Origin: Gammaproteobacteria bacterium
GTDB lineage: Bacteria; Pseudomonadota; Gammaproteobacteria; JAGOUU01
Length of the DNA stretch: 57,422 nt
Direction of reading: 5' to 3'
NCBI GenBank assembly: GCA_018061105.1
Contig: JAGOUU010000004.1
Span: forward strand, 1 to 57,422
Notes under the pieces: generated by a model
Seen by the model: only the letters and a program-made list of their open reading frames with translations
Database searches by the model: none
Told to the model about the DNA's origin: nothing
Shown here: piece after piece, positions 19,694-29,378 of the stretch
Numbering within the stretch: the first letter of the stretch is position 1
Layout: every line of letters starts with the position of its first letter
Translations under genes and position numbers: made by a program

Positions 19694-20536
19694 ATGGACA
19701 TACTAACTATAGATTATGCCAATAGCTCCTCTGGTGTAGACTTAGTAAAATCTTTACATGAAACAGGTTTTGCTATTATTAAAAATCATCCTATAGATTA
19801 TAAAGTAGTTCAAAATTTATATCTTGAATGGCAAGATTTTTTTCAAACAGAAAACAAATATAATTATCCTTATGACAAAAAAAAAGGCGATGGTTATGTT
19901 GGGATAAAAACATCAGAAATCGCAAAAGGAGCAAATTTACCAGATCTAAAAGAGTTCTATCAATTATATTTCCCTTGGGGGCGTTATCCAAAAGAGTTAA
20001 CCGATAATACGGCTGAATATTTTCAAAAAATTTTTGGATTTGCTGTTGAGTTGTTACAGTGGTTAGACTTGTATACTCCCAATGATGTAAAAAAACAATT
20101 TAGTGAGCCATTATCTCAAATGGTGAATTTCGAAAAGACTATGTTGCGTGTATTACATTATCCGGCTCTCGATGGCAGTCATTCTCTTGGTGCAATTCGC
20201 GCTTCTGCACACGAGGACATAAATTTAATTACTTTACTCCCAGCTTCAACACAAACAGGATTACAAGTAAAAACTAAAAATAATAGTCAATGGCTAGATG
20301 TTGGTACTAATCATGGTGAAATAATTATTAATGTAGGTGACATGTTGCAAGAATGTTCTAATTATTATTATGTTTCTACTACACATCGCGTAACAAACCC
20401 AGAGAAAAATAATATTGCAAGATTATCAATGCCATTATTTGTGCATCCACGTACAGATGTATTTTTGTCGTCAGTATATTACAAAGCTGAATTATATCTA
20501 GAAGAACGTCTTAAAGAATTAGGTTTATTGGATTAA
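19694..20536 (+). CDS. 2OG-Fe(II) oxygenase, isopenicillin N synthase-like family
   Basis: This 280-residue protein has the double-stranded beta-helix iron ligands HxD (AHEDINLITLL) and a distal His in TTHRV, followed by the RLSMPLF segment whose Arg/Ser bind 2-oxoglutarate. The N-terminus GFAIIKNHP is typical of the DIOX_N domain. It would couple 2OG decarboxylation to oxidation of an unknown small molecule. The start is well supported by TAAGGA 6 bases upstream. It begins 9 bases after aroDE, so cotranscription is likely, but a shikimate-pathway substrate is not implied by sequence. Confidence 0.88.
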   Translation: MDILTIDYANSSSGVDLVKSLHETGFAIIKNHPIDYKVVQNLYLEWQDFFQTENKYNYPYDKKKGDGYVGIKTSEIAKGANLPDLKEFYQLYFPWGRYPKELTDNTAEYFQKIFGFAVELLQWLDLYTPNDVKKQFSEPLSQMVNFEKTMLRVLHYPALDGSHSLGAIRASAHEDINLITLLPASTQTGLQVKTKNNSQWLDVGTNHGEIIINVGDMLQECSNYYYVSTTHRVTNPEKNNIARLSMPLFVHPRTDVFLSSVYYKAELYLEERLKELGLLD

Positions 20537-20650
20537 ATAATATTATTATTTGAGACATTGCTTAGGCGAATTAAAGTGATCTTCGTTATTTTCTTTTCGA
20601 ATTGCATTGTAATATGACAATGTAATACAAGGAAAGTATGAGGAGAGATT

Positions 20651-20956
20651 ATGGACGAGCAAGATATCATTAATTCCAATCTTGACTGCGAAGAAGAACT
20701 TGAAGTTATAGAGTTAGAATCTGAAATAAAAACAAAATCAAGAAAAAGACGCAAAAAAGATAAACCGAAAAACGATGTGCCATCAGTTCACAGGGCTTGG
20801 AAAGTTGGATACTCTGCTGCACAAGCAAACATCCCTGAAGTCAGGAACCCTTTCTTAGATGAGAGTAGTGAATATGAAGCATGGCTAGATGGCTGGTGGA
20901 GTGGCTTTTATGATGAGCCAATGAATTATAGCTTTGCTGTTGCGAGCAATGTGTAA
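20651..20956 (+). CDS. Ribosome modulation factor-like protein with charged N-terminal extension
   Basis: Residues about 46-90 resemble RMF: an AWKVGYSAA helix, an NPF segment where RMF has CPY, then WLDGWWSGF matching the W..GW motif. RMF dimerises 70S ribosomes into inactive 100S particles in stationary phase. This protein is 101 residues rather than about 55, with an added acidic segment (residues 2-29) followed by a strongly basic patch (KSRKRRKKDKPK). The start has a good GAGGAGAG site. It stands alone between the oxygenase gene and pyrE. Assignment rests on motif resemblance only; related short RMF/CrpP-type proteins are the alternative. Confidence 0.65.
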   Translation: MDEQDIINSNLDCEEELEVIELESEIKTKSRKRRKKDKPKNDVPSVHRAWKVGYSAAQANIPEVRNPFLDESSEYEAWLDGWWSGFYDEPMNYSFAVASNV

Positions 20957-21120
20957 GTAGCAATATTTAACATTCTTTGCTATTCATCGAAACTCTGAAC
21001 CTATACAGTCATGACGGTGGTGAATTTCAGAGGAGTATTCAGTTGATTGATGATAGATTAATGATGGTACGCGTTCAGGATTATTAAAAATACGGCGTGT
21101 CAGATGGCTATATCGCAATT

Positions 21121-21744
21121 CTAAAATAATTTACTAATCTCTGAATATTCTTGGTTATTTTTAGTAAAAGCTATAATATCATCTATGTTTACCAAGCTAT
21201 AAACAGGTATATTATATTCCCCAGTAATTTCTTCACTAGCAGTTTTATAATTATTTTTATGAGCCTCCATTTTTCTATCTAGAGCTATGACGACGCCAAT
21301 TATGTTTACTGGATAATTAGATAATAACTCAATAGTCTCTTTAGTAGCTGTGCCTGCACTGATCACGTCATCTATTAATAAAATATTTTTATTTTTTAGA
21401 TCTGCGCCTATAATATTGCCGCCTTCGCCATGAGTTTTGGTTTCTTTGCGATTAAAAGCCAGGCTAATCTCAAGGTTATAGTTTTTGGCAAGAGCTATGC
21501 TTGTTGTAACAGCCAGGGGTATGCCTTTATAAGCTGGGCCGAATAGGCAATCAAATTTTACATTATTTTTATAAATTAATTCAGCGTAATATTCGCCTAA
21601 TTTAGCAATTGCAGTATTAGTACTAAATAGACCGGCATTAAAAAAATAATGACTAGTTCGCCCAGATTTTAAAATAAAATTTCCAAAACTTAGGACTTTA
21701 TGATCAAGACAAAATTTGATAAATTGTTCTTTATAATTATTCAT
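21121..21744 (-). CDS. pyrE: Orotate phosphoribosyltransferase
   Basis: PyrE adds PRPP-derived ribose phosphate to orotate in UMP synthesis. At 207 residues it matches the family. The PRPP motif reads ILLIDDVISAGTA, and the flexible-loop lysines are present in FNRKETKTHGEGG. The N-terminal FILKSGRTSHYFFN segment is typical. It is transcribed divergently from xthA and convergently with the RMF-like gene. Confidence 0.96.
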   Translation of the reverse strand: MNNYKEQFIKFCLDHKVLSFGNFILKSGRTSHYFFNAGLFSTNTAIAKLGEYYAELIYKNNVKFDCLFGPAYKGIPLAVTTSIALAKNYNLEISLAFNRKETKTHGEGGNIIGADLKNKNILLIDDVISAGTATKETIELLSNYPVNIIGVVIALDRKMEAHKNNYKTASEEITGEYNIPVYSLVNIDDIIAFTKNNQEYSEISKLF

Positions 21745-21812
21745 ATGAATTTGAACATAAATTAAATATTATATAACTGATAATTGTATAATATAACAGG
21801 ATCTCAATACTA

Positions 21813-22589
21813 ATGTTAAGAGTAGTAACAGCTAATTTAAATGGCATAAGAAGTGCTACTAAAAAAGGTTTTTTTGAATGGCTAGCGACTAAAAACGCAG
21901 ATATAGTTTGCCTACAAGAAACTAAAGCCCAGGAGCATCAGATACCTGAGCCATTTTATCGACTGGACGGCTATAAATGTACATTTTTTGATGCTCACAA
22001 AAAAGGCTACAGCGGTGTAGCTATATATAGCAAAACTGCTCCTGTAAATATAACTACAGGTTTAGGTTGGCCTATAGCAGATACAGAGGGCCGGTATATT
22101 CAATATGATTTTGCTGATTTATCTATAGCCTCTTTGTATTTACCATCAGGTACTAGCGGCGATCACCGCCAAAAAGAAAAATATAATTTCATGGACAAAT
22201 TTTTGGTTGTATTAAAAAATATTTTAGCTAGTAAGAAAAGTTTTATTATTTGCGGTGACTGGAACATAGCACATAAAAATATTGACTTAAAAAATTGGCG
22301 TTCTAATCAAAATAAAACAGGTTTTTTGCCAGAAGAACGTGCCTGGCTGGATAAATTATTTGATGAGATTGGTTTTGTTGATGCGTTTCGGGTTGTTAAT
22401 CAGCAGCCAGATCAGTATACTTGGTGGTCAAACTACGCCAACTCTTGGGACAACAATGTGGGATGGCGCATTGACTATCATATTGTAACACCTGATTTAA
22501 AAGGTAAAATTTTAGCTGCAGAAATCTACCGTGGCCAGAAGTTTTCTGATCATGCGCCACTTATTTTAGATTACAATTTAAACTTATAA
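21813..22589 (+). CDS. xthA: Exodeoxyribonuclease III
   Basis: This AP endonuclease / 3'-5' exonuclease of base-excision repair has 258 residues. Metal and catalytic motifs are present: ANLNGIRSA, CLQETKA, GDWNIAH, WRIDYHIVTP and SDHAPL. It is divergent from pyrE, a pairing often seen in proteobacteria. An orphan gene starts 8 bases after its stop. Confidence 0.96.
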   Translation: MLRVVTANLNGIRSATKKGFFEWLATKNADIVCLQETKAQEHQIPEPFYRLDGYKCTFFDAHKKGYSGVAIYSKTAPVNITTGLGWPIADTEGRYIQYDFADLSIASLYLPSGTSGDHRQKEKYNFMDKFLVVLKNILASKKSFIICGDWNIAHKNIDLKNWRSNQNKTGFLPEERAWLDKLFDEIGFVDAFRVVNQQPDQYTWWSNYANSWDNNVGWRIDYHIVTPDLKGKILAAEIYRGQKFSDHAPLILDYNLNL

Positions 22590-22597
22590 AAAACCAT

Positions 22598-23539
22598 ATG
22601 GTTAGCCGTTCAGAAATTGAAAATGCTTTAAAAGATCTGGATTTGTTTTCCGACACAAGTGTGGATAAATTACTAGAAATTGATAAAACTACGTCTCAAT
22701 TAATTCTTGGTTTAATGAGTACTATAAAAACAGAAAAGGCCGCGTTAAAGATGCCACATGTTTTTAACTTAGAAATTATTTTGCAAGCGGTAGCTTATTT
22801 TAATGCTTATTCTCTAAAGAGTTTGTTGTTAGATGAAGATTTACTAAGAATTATTATTCTAGCTCAAGGTAATGCGCTATCTCTTGTAAAAGCTGTCTTG
22901 AAGCTACATACGGCTGATTTATTAACCGTTTGTTACGAGGCAGATTCTGCCTATAGATTTAAATATTGTAGTTTAGTTGATTCACGAGAGTTTGTTGAGC
23001 ATTTTGCACAAGCTTTAATTCTTTTACAAGAGTTTAATAGTTCTATCATAAGAGAGTTAATTATTTCCGGGCCTAATGTTTTAATTTATACGTCTTCGTT
23101 GTTGGTTCTCAAAAACAAGGGTGCAATCAATATATTAGACGTTAAATACACTGATATGCGATGGAGATTATTAGGGGCGGTAGTCTTCGGCCCAGTAATT
23201 GCTTTAGTAATTGTAATGTTTCATGAAGCTAAGTTATTTTATGGCACTTGTTTTGATTTGTTAAGAGATACATGTCGAGTTTATCCTGGCTTTGGAGATT
23301 TGTTAAATAAATTAGAAACACATGGGCTCTTAAATATTGTAAATTTTAACGCTATTCTGTATTCACCTAAGCGAATGGCTGTCCGACAGGGGTTTCTTAT
23401 ATTGTTAAAACATAAAAGGGCGACACAGGGTAGATTTGATATTTTAATACACGAAAGTGGATCAAATATTGTATTAAAAGCAACAGAGATGATTGCTGAG
23501 CCAAAGACAGAATTTGATAAACCGCGATTCACCGCTTAG
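22598..23539 (+). CDS. Hypothetical membrane-associated protein, 313 aa
   Basis: I do not recognise a family. The first 180 residues are Leu-rich and predicted helical. One strong membrane segment lies around residues 191-209 (LLGAVVFGPVIALVIVMF). The remaining 100 residues include a basic stretch (KRMAVRQ, KHKRATQGR). No signal peptide. It starts 8 bases after xthA with no obvious ribosome-binding site, so translation may depend on the upstream gene. Its 3' end overlaps a convergent small membrane gene by 11 bases. It belongs to an accessory pocket (22598-24254) between core genes. Confidence 0.65.
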   Translation: MVSRSEIENALKDLDLFSDTSVDKLLEIDKTTSQLILGLMSTIKTEKAALKMPHVFNLEIILQAVAYFNAYSLKSLLLDEDLLRIIILAQGNALSLVKAVLKLHTADLLTVCYEADSAYRFKYCSLVDSREFVEHFAQALILLQEFNSSIIRELIISGPNVLIYTSSLLVLKNKGAINILDVKYTDMRWRLLGAVVFGPVIALVIVMFHEAKLFYGTCFDLLRDTCRVYPGFGDLLNKLETHGLLNIVNFNAILYSPKRMAVRQGFLILLKHKRATQGRFDILIHESGSNIVLKATEMIAEPKTEFDKPRFTA

Positions 23540-23831
23540 GCAAAAAGGGTATAAAACTAAGGTAGCTTTTTTTATCATCTTGATGCGGAGCTTTTCCCAT
23601 TTCCCAGCGAACTAGTGCAGTATCAGCGTTAATAACGCTTCGATATAGGCAGTATGTCCCGGCTAAGAAAGTACCCCGAACTTGCCATGGTTTGAATAGG
23701 GAGCGAGACTGTATTGCAGTAGCTGTTCGTAATGCAGCCACACTCATGCAAGCTGGAAAAAAAGTGGTTGTTAAACAGAATAAAGCAAGAACAATATTAA
23801 GTTTACGGTGATCTTGTTTATCCTGTTTCAT
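23529..23831 (-). CDS. Small membrane protein, 100 aa
   Basis: Family unknown. I chose the ATG at 23831, giving MKQDKQDHRK followed by a hydrophobic helix (LNIVLALFCLTTTFFPACMSV); the open frame extends 19 codons further upstream but would then overlap the preceding gene. A second, weaker hydrophobic stretch is FLAGTYCLY. It begins 8 bases after the stop of the upstream membrane gene, so the two are probably one transcript. Confidence 0.55.
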   Translation of the reverse strand: MKQDKQDHRKLNIVLALFCLTTTFFPACMSVAALRTATAIQSRSLFKPWQVRGTFLAGTYCLYRSVINADTALVRWEMGKAPHQDDKKSYLSFIPFLPKR

Positions 23832-23838
23832 AATAAAT

Positions 23839-24254
23839 CTATCTATGTTTACGTCGTTGAGGTTGGGTATGAGCAGTATCTGCATCATATTCGCTTGGTG
23901 CTTCAGCTAGGATAAGTTCGGCTATACCTAATTTTTCTCCACAATGTTGAGATGCTATTTTTCCCATGTAAGCAGTGCCAGAGCCGGTTAAAGTTCCGAA
24001 AAAGAGAGTAGCAAAAGTTTTAACTGCTGCATCAAGAACTGCAATTAGTGTTTCAGAATCGTCTTTTTTATAATACATGTTATACATGTTAAGAAAGACC
24101 CGCATTACAGAGAAAACACATGCTGCCATTCCCATGGCTATTGCGACATGGAATAAGCGATAAGAGGTTTTATCATCATGGGAGTTGGGGCAAATCTAAC
24201 AACTTTTCTACCAATTGATGTAGACGAAGCGAGCTCTGTATATTCTCGAGTCAT
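23839..24254 (-). pseudogene. Small membrane protein gene, apparently frameshifted
   Basis: An ATG at 24254-24252 has a clear AAGGA site 7 bases upstream and opens a 38-codon frame that ends at TAG (24140-24138). A second frame, open from about 24190 leftward, encodes HDDKTSYRLF followed by a continuous hydrophobic helix and runs to 23839. Its first ATG (24135) cuts that helix and has no ribosome-binding site. A -1 shift near a CCC run around 24180 would join both into a product of about 138 residues with two membrane segments. So this is either a frameshifted gene, a sequencing error, or two coupled ORFs (stop and start are 2 bases apart). Function unknown. Confidence 0.5.
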
Positions 24255-24325
24255 GCGTAATTCCTTTAAAATTATTTGTATTATTATTTTACGACTCGCA
24301 TCTTACCTCAATGGTATGTTTTTGT

Positions 24326-25429
24326 CTAGTGCAGATTATAAATTCCGGTGTTATGTCCATCAGAAAAAGTTATTCTTAGGCCGTAGTTTCCAACATTGTG
24401 TATATTAATAATAGATATATCTTTTGGAATTATATTTTTATTAATAATACTACGACCAGAAAATTCTTCTTTGCATAAAGCACAAGGACAATTTAATCTT
24501 AAATCATAAGATTGCATGGTTTTAACATGATTATTTTTTAAATCTACTATTTCTAATAAATTATTATTAATTAATTTATACTGTAATGGATCGCCTAGTT
24601 TATTGTTTGTGCTTAATTTAATTAATAATCTTTCAATTAATTGTAAATAATTATGTTTAGCTGGGCTATTATTATCTAAATTTATAACAGACTTGCCCTG
24701 ATCGCTAAGAGTAACTAAATTTTGATCTAACGGAATAGCGCCTAACAATTCGGTATTATATTTTTGTGCCAAAAAATTACCACCATTGCTATTGCTATTG
24801 CTATTATTATTGGCTTGAGACTCAGAATTGGGATTAGTAAAAATATGATTTTCATGGTGACAATGGGTGCACACATAACCGCTCATATTTTCTATAATAC
24901 CAATTATATTAATATTAACTTGATTGAACATAGCAATAGCTTTTGCAGCGATACTATAAGCAACTTTCTGAGGTGTTGTAATTATAATAGCTCCATCGAG
25001 TTTGGCTAATTGTGAGATAGTAATTTGGATATCTCCCGTACCTGGCGGCATGTCGATAAATAAAAAATCTAATTCTGGCCATGCGACGCGCTCTATAAAG
25101 TCTCGAATAACTCTCGTCGCAATCGGTGCACGCCATAGCATGGGCTTATCTTCAGAATCTGGGATAAGAGTATTAACTGCTATATAGTAAATTTTATGGG
25201 TTTGACTAAAAGAGGGAATAATTTTATTATCGCTTGTGATTTCGAGTTCTTGATTAGTGTGATTGTTACTAGAGCTACTGTTTAATAACCCGTATTGAGT
25301 AGGTCCATAGATATCAGCGTCTATGATGCCAACTTTGAAGCCATTGTAAGCTAATATGCTGGCTAGCTGAGTGGTCACTGTAGATTTTCCGACGCCGCCT
25401 TTGCCGCTGGCTATTGCAATTGTTTTCAT
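24326..25429 (-). CDS. mrp: Mrp/ApbC-type Fe-S carrier ATPase fused to DUF971
   Basis: Residues 1-265 are an Mrp/NBP35-family P-loop ATPase: deviant Walker A GKGGVGKST at residues 9-17, a DADIYGPTQ motif, FIDMPPGTGD, and the cluster-binding CTHC pair. Residues about 280-367 form a DUF971 domain, recognised by its NCPCALCKEEFSG motif. The N-terminal DUF59 domain found in many Mrp proteins is absent. Mrp proteins bind and transfer Fe-S clusters; Mrp plus DUF971 in one chain resembles plant HCF101. It is divergent from lipA, a [4Fe-4S] enzyme, which fits a cluster-delivery role by inference. An SN repeat (24785-24808) sits in a linker. Confidence 0.9.
   Translation of the reverse strand: MKTIAIASGKGGVGKSTVTTQLASILAYNGFKVGIIDADIYGPTQYGLLNSSSSNNHTNQELEITSDNKIIPSFSQTHKIYYIAVNTLIPDSEDKPMLWRAPIATRVIRDFIERVAWPELDFLFIDMPPGTGDIQITISQLAKLDGAIIITTPQKVAYSIAAKAIAMFNQVNINIIGIIENMSGYVCTHCHHENHIFTNPNSESQANNNSNSNSNGGNFLAQKYNTELLGAIPLDQNLVTLSDQGKSVINLDNNSPAKHNYLQLIERLLIKLSTNNKLGDPLQYKLINNNLLEIVDLKNNHVKTMQSYDLRLNCPCALCKEEFSGRSIINKNIIPKDISIINIHNVGNYGLRITFSDGHNTGIYNLH
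24785..24808. repeat. 6-bp tandem repeat in mrp
   Basis: Four perfect copies of attgct on the + strand (agcaat on the coding strand) encode alternating Ser-Asn in a loop after the Mrp CxxC region. The frame is maintained. Confidence 0.6.
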
Positions 25430-25554
25430 AATTTATATAGTTTTAGTTAACTTTATTTTAATTAGCTCGTATAATGGCATTATCTGTTACTAATATCAAT
25501 ATGCATTATAATATCTTATAATTTGAGTAATTTTTATCGATAGAGTTTAGTATT

Positions 25555-26565
25555 ATGCAAAAACTTGATATCCCCGTCATAGTCGAAAAGCTAGAAAAAA
25601 CAGCTGAAAAAATAAATAGTGGCGAAAAATATAAGACTAAACAAGGTGTTAGTGCCATAAAAGACGGGATTAAACATAATCAAAATGACAAGACTACTTT
25701 GCGTAAGCCTGATTGGCTGCGTATAAAAATTCAGCATGATCCCAAATTTGAAGAAGTCCAAAAACTAGTTAAAAGTAACGAGCTTAGCACTGTCTGTGAA
25801 GAAGCAAAATGCCCAAATATGGCAGAATGCTGGTCCCATGGGACAGCTACTTTTATGTTGATGGGAGCAGTGTGCACAAGAGCCTGCAAATTTTGTTCTG
25901 TTGATACAGGAAATCCTAAAGGCTGGCTAGATCTAGAAGAGCCTATTAAAGTCGCTAATTCAGCTAAAATTATGGGCTTAAAATATGCTGTGCTTACGTC
26001 AGTAGATCGCGACGATTTGCCAGATGGAGGAGCAGAACATTTTGCTAAGACCATAAGAGCCATAAAAGCCTTGGATATTAATCTAAAAGTTGAGGCTCTC
26101 ACTAGTGATTTCCAAGGTGATACTAATTGTGTAAAAACTATTATAGACAGTGGCGTTGATGTCTTTGCCCAAAATGTTGAAACTGTTGAAAGATTAACTC
26201 ATCCCGTCAGGGATAATCGTGCTGGTTACTGGCAGACTATAAACTTATTAAGCTATGCTAAAACATATAAATCAGATTTAATTACTAAAACTAGTCTTAT
26301 GCTTGGGCTAGGTGAAACTGATGAAGAAATTAATCAGACAATGGATGATCTGATTAAAAACAGAGTAGATGTTTTAACACTCGGACAGTATTTGCAGCCA
26401 ACAAAAAATCATTATCCTATTCATAAATATGTTACTCCGGAAGATTTTGCAAAATACAGACGATGGGGTTTAGCAAAAGGGTTTCTAGAAGTGGCGTCTG
26501 GGCCATTAGTTCGTTCAAGCTATCGAGCTGATAAAATTTTTACTACTGATAACCTAGGGTTATAA
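25555..26565 (+). CDS. lipA: Lipoyl synthase
   Basis: This radical-SAM enzyme inserts two sulphurs into octanoyl groups on lipoyl domains. Both clusters are visible: the auxiliary [12 protein letters not shown] motif and the radical-SAM CTRACKFC motif, plus the C-terminal RSSYRAD serine ligand segment. At 336 residues the length is normal with a Lys-rich N-terminal extension. lipB is not adjacent. It is divergent from mrp. Confidence 0.97.
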   Translation: MQKLDIPVIVEKLEKTAEKINSGEKYKTKQGVSAIKDGIKHNQNDKTTLRKPDWLRIKIQHDPKFEEVQKLVKSNELSTVCEEAKCPNMAECWSHGTATFMLMGAVCTRACKFCSVDTGNPKGWLDLEEPIKVANSAKIMGLKYAVLTSVDRDDLPDGGAEHFAKTIRAIKALDINLKVEALTSDFQGDTNCVKTIIDSGVDVFAQNVETVERLTHPVRDNRAGYWQTINLLSYAKTYKSDLITKTSLMLGLGETDEEINQTMDDLIKNRVDVLTLGQYLQPTKNHYPIHKYVTPEDFAKYRRWGLAKGFLEVASGPLVRSSYRADKIFTTDNLGL

Positions 26566-26590
26566 AAGGGTTGTAAACTAGATTATAAAT

Positions 26591-27292
26591 ATGCAAAAAA
26601 TTTCACTACCTAATTTTCATAAATTTTTAATTTATAGTTTTTTAACGATAGGTCTTGCTGTATTAAGTTATTATTTTTTAGATCGTCCGGTTGCCCAATG
26701 GACTTATAACAATACTAAGTTCCACGATTGGCATTTAATCTGGCAATATGCTACGTATTTACAACCAATGTATGCTTATTTAGCGCCATGGTATGTTTTT
26801 TATTTTGTTATACAAATTGGCAAAGGCCGAAATATTCAAAGTATTCAATCCTGGCAAAAAATACTTTTAGTTATGATCATCAGCATGTGGTTTACGTTAG
26901 CTGTCAATGATCAATTGCGAGTACTTTTTGGTCGTTATTGGCCAGATACATGGTTTCACGGTAATTTGTCATATATACAGCATAAATTTTATGGCTTTAC
27001 TTGGTTTAAAATGAATCATGAGTTTAAATCTTTTCCATCTGGTCATACGTCCTTAATCTTTGGATTTATGATGGCTTTATTATGGCAGGTAGATAATTTT
27101 AAAGTTAAATTATTTGCCATAGCTAATTGCATCTTAGTTGGAATTGGCTTAATTTTAATGTGTTATCACTTTGTGAGTGATGTTATAATTGGCGCTTTAG
27201 TGGGTACTATATGTGCGTATACAGTTTTATATGGGCTAAAAATTAGCAATGGCAGTAGATCTCAATCAAAATCAAAATATTCAAAATCCTGA
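26591..27292 (+). CDS. PAP2-family membrane phosphatase
   Basis: This 233-residue integral membrane protein has several helices. The PAP2 active-site motifs are present: [18 protein letters not shown] and [11 protein letters not shown]. Family members dephosphorylate lipids such as undecaprenyl pyrophosphate, phosphatidylglycerophosphate or lipid A; the substrate cannot be told from sequence. It starts 25 bases after lipA and overlaps the hemE start by 44 bases, so it is probably cotranscribed with both. Confidence 0.88.
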   Translation: MQKISLPNFHKFLIYSFLTIGLAVLSYYFLDRPVAQWTYNNTKFHDWHLIWQYATYLQPMYAYLAPWYVFYFVIQIGKGRNIQSIQSWQKILLVMIISMWFTLAVNDQLRVLFGRYWPDTWFHGNLSYIQHKFYGFTWFKMNHEFKSFPSGHTSLIFGFMMALLWQVDNFKVKLFAIANCILVGIGLILMCYHFVSDVIIGALVGTICAYTVLYGLKISNGSRSQSKSKYSKS

Positions 27293-28376
27293 ATTAAAAA
27301 ATAATTTATTTATAAAAGCATTGCTGCGTCAGCCAGTAGACAGAACTCCCGTGTGGGTGATGCGGCAAGCTGGGCGTTATTTACCGGAGTACCGTAAATT
27401 ACGTGAACGTGCTGGTGATTTTATGACGTTATGTAAAACACCAGAGTTAGCTTGTGAAGCTACCATGCAGCCACTAGCTAGGTTTGAACTCGATGCAGCC
27501 ATTTTATTTTCTGATATCTTAACTATTCCAGATGCAATGGGGCTAGGTTTAAGTTTTATTAAAGACGAAGGTCCTGTATTTTCCAAGCCTGTTAGATCGA
27601 AACAAGATGTCAATAATCTTATTATTCCTGAGCCAAGTACAGATCTAAACTATGTCATACAAGCTGTTAAATCCATTAAATCAGAATTAAAAAATAGTAT
27701 ACCGTTAATTGGCTTTTCGGGATCTCCTTGGACTTTGGCGACTTATATGGTCGAAGGCGGAAGCTCTAAAACTTTTGCTAAAGTAAAAGCATTTGCTTAT
27801 CAAGAGCCTGAAGTGTTTAAATTATTACTAGAAAAACTCGCAAAATCTATTGAATATTATTTAATAGCCCAAATAGAAGCAGGGGTGAATGCCTGTATGA
27901 TTTTTGATACGTGGGGTGGTATTTTAACTCCAGAAGGGTATCAAGAGTTTTCGTTAGATTATATGGGTAAAATAGTTAATAATATTAAAAATTATTTAAA
28001 ATTAAAAAATAAAATTATACCTATTATATTATTCACTAAACAAGGTGGACAATGGATAGAGAAAATTGCTAACACTGGCTGTGACGCTGTAGGCTTAGAC
28101 TGGACGATGAATATAAAAGTGGCCCGAGAATTAGTTGGGCATAAGGTGGCTTTACAGGGTAATCTCGATCCTGCTATTTTATATGCTGAGCCTAAAGTTA
28201 TTACTCGAGAAGTAGAAAAGATACTTAACGACTTTGGGCCTCATTATGGTCATGTGTTTAATCTTGGTCATGGGATTACTCCGGATGTTAATCCTGAGCA
28301 TCTACAAGCTATGATAGCTGCAGTGCGAGAAGTTAGTACAAAAATTCACAAAAATTCACAAAAATTAAATTATTAA
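27249..28376 (+). CDS. hemE: Uroporphyrinogen decarboxylase
   Basis: HemE converts uroporphyrinogen III to coproporphyrinogen III in heme synthesis. The family signature [15 protein letters not shown] and the later [17 protein letters not shown] segment are present. At 375 residues it is slightly longer than usual because of an Asn/Gln-rich N-terminus that overlaps the PAP2 gene and a repeat-derived C-terminus. The start could lie a few codons downstream, but no better ATG is seen before the conserved core. Confidence 0.96.
   Translation: MAVDLNQNQNIQNPELKNNLFIKALLRQPVDRTPVWVMRQAGRYLPEYRKLRERAGDFMTLCKTPELACEATMQPLARFELDAAILFSDILTIPDAMGLGLSFIKDEGPVFSKPVRSKQDVNNLIIPEPSTDLNYVIQAVKSIKSELKNSIPLIGFSGSPWTLATYMVEGGSSKTFAKVKAFAYQEPEVFKLLLEKLAKSIEYYLIAQIEAGVNACMIFDTWGGILTPEGYQEFSLDYMGKIVNNIKNYLKLKNKIIPIILFTKQGGQWIEKIANTGCDAVGLDWTMNIKVARELVGHKVALQGNLDPAILYAEPKVITREVEKILNDFGPHYGHVFNLGHGITPDVNPEHLQAMIAAVREVSTKIHKNSQKLNY
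28341..28366. repeat. 10-bp tandem repeat at the hemE 3' end
   Basis: Two perfect copies and a partial copy of aaaattcaca encode the last residues of HemE. The unit is not a multiple of three, so copy-number change would alter the C-terminal tail and stop codon. Confidence 0.55.
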
Positions 28377-28398
28377 ATATAAATAAACAGGAACGTTT

Positions 28399-29346
28399 AT
28401 GTGGTTTAAAAACATTTTATTATATGAAATCCTAGAGCCTTTTCCAGTTGATACAGAGACTTTAATGGATAAATTAGCTCAAAAGGCCATTCGTCCGACA
28501 AGTAAAACAGAAAAAGAAACCAATGGCTGGGTAAGCCCGTTTGGTGAAGCTAGTGACGTGTTTACTCACTCAATAGGTGGCTGTCATTTATTAAAAGCCT
28601 GTAAAGAAGTAAGATTATTGCCGTCACCAGTTATTCAAGAATATTTACAGAAAAAACTACAAGAGATCGAACAAAGCGAGTCACGAAAAGTTTTTCGTCG
28701 TGAAAAAGCAAGACTTAAAGAAGATATCATCTTTGATTTATTACCCAAAGCTTTTACAAGAAGAGTTTATACTTATTTATACATAGATACTAAGCAGCGT
28801 TGGATCATAGTGGACAGCAGTTCGCGCGCTACAGCAGAATTTTTATTGCAGCTATTACGGGACTCTATTGGCAGTATTAAATTAGCACCGCCAGAGTTTA
28901 CTAAAACTCCGTCGAGAATCATGACCGACTGGTTGAAACATTTTGAATTGCCAAGTTATCTAGACATTGAAGACAACTGTGAATTAAAAGATTTGCATAA
29001 TGGCGACGGTATTATCAAATGCCAGCGTCAGGATTTAGCTGCAACAGAAATTCAAAATCATTTAAAATCTGGTAAACAAGTAGTAAAGCTAGGGCTAACA
29101 TGGCGTGATCGCTTGGCTTTTAGTTTAGAAGAAGACTTTGCAATCAAAAAAATCCAGTGCCTAGATATTATAAACGAAGCCAGAAAAGACACGCAAGCAG
29201 AAACAGATGCGCAAAAATTAGATGCAGATTTTACTTTGATGATGGGTGAATTTAAAGAGTTAATAACTGATTTATTTGGATTATTAAAGAATCCAGCGGA
29301 CGAGATTACACAAGATGCTAAAGAAGAAGTCGAAGAGTTTGCTTAG
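28399..29346 (+). CDS. rdgC: Recombination-associated protein RdgC
   Basis: RdgC is a ring-shaped DNA-binding protein that restrains RecA. The opening MWFKN, the NGWVSPFG segment, GGCHLL, the KVFRREKARLKEDI helix and LLPKAFTRR all match the family. Length is 315 residues, about normal. The start has AGGA 8 bases upstream. It follows hemE by 22 bases. Confidence 0.93.
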   Translation: MWFKNILLYEILEPFPVDTETLMDKLAQKAIRPTSKTEKETNGWVSPFGEASDVFTHSIGGCHLLKACKEVRLLPSPVIQEYLQKKLQEIEQSESRKVFRREKARLKEDIIFDLLPKAFTRRVYTYLYIDTKQRWIIVDSSSRATAEFLLQLLRDSIGSIKLAPPEFTKTPSRIMTDWLKHFELPSYLDIEDNCELKDLHNGDGIIKCQRQDLAATEIQNHLKSGKQVVKLGLTWRDRLAFSLEEDFAIKKIQCLDIINEARKDTQAETDAQKLDADFTLMMGEFKELITDLFGLLKNPADEITQDAKEEVEEFA

Positions 29347-29378
29347 TTGTAGTGCTAACGATCTAAGAGCTAAAGCAA

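Noticed and set aside
24178-24408. 76-codon plus-strand frame between mrp and the small membrane genes
   Set aside because: It runs antisense over the mrp 3' end and the frameshifted gene, has no ribosome-binding site and no recognisable features.
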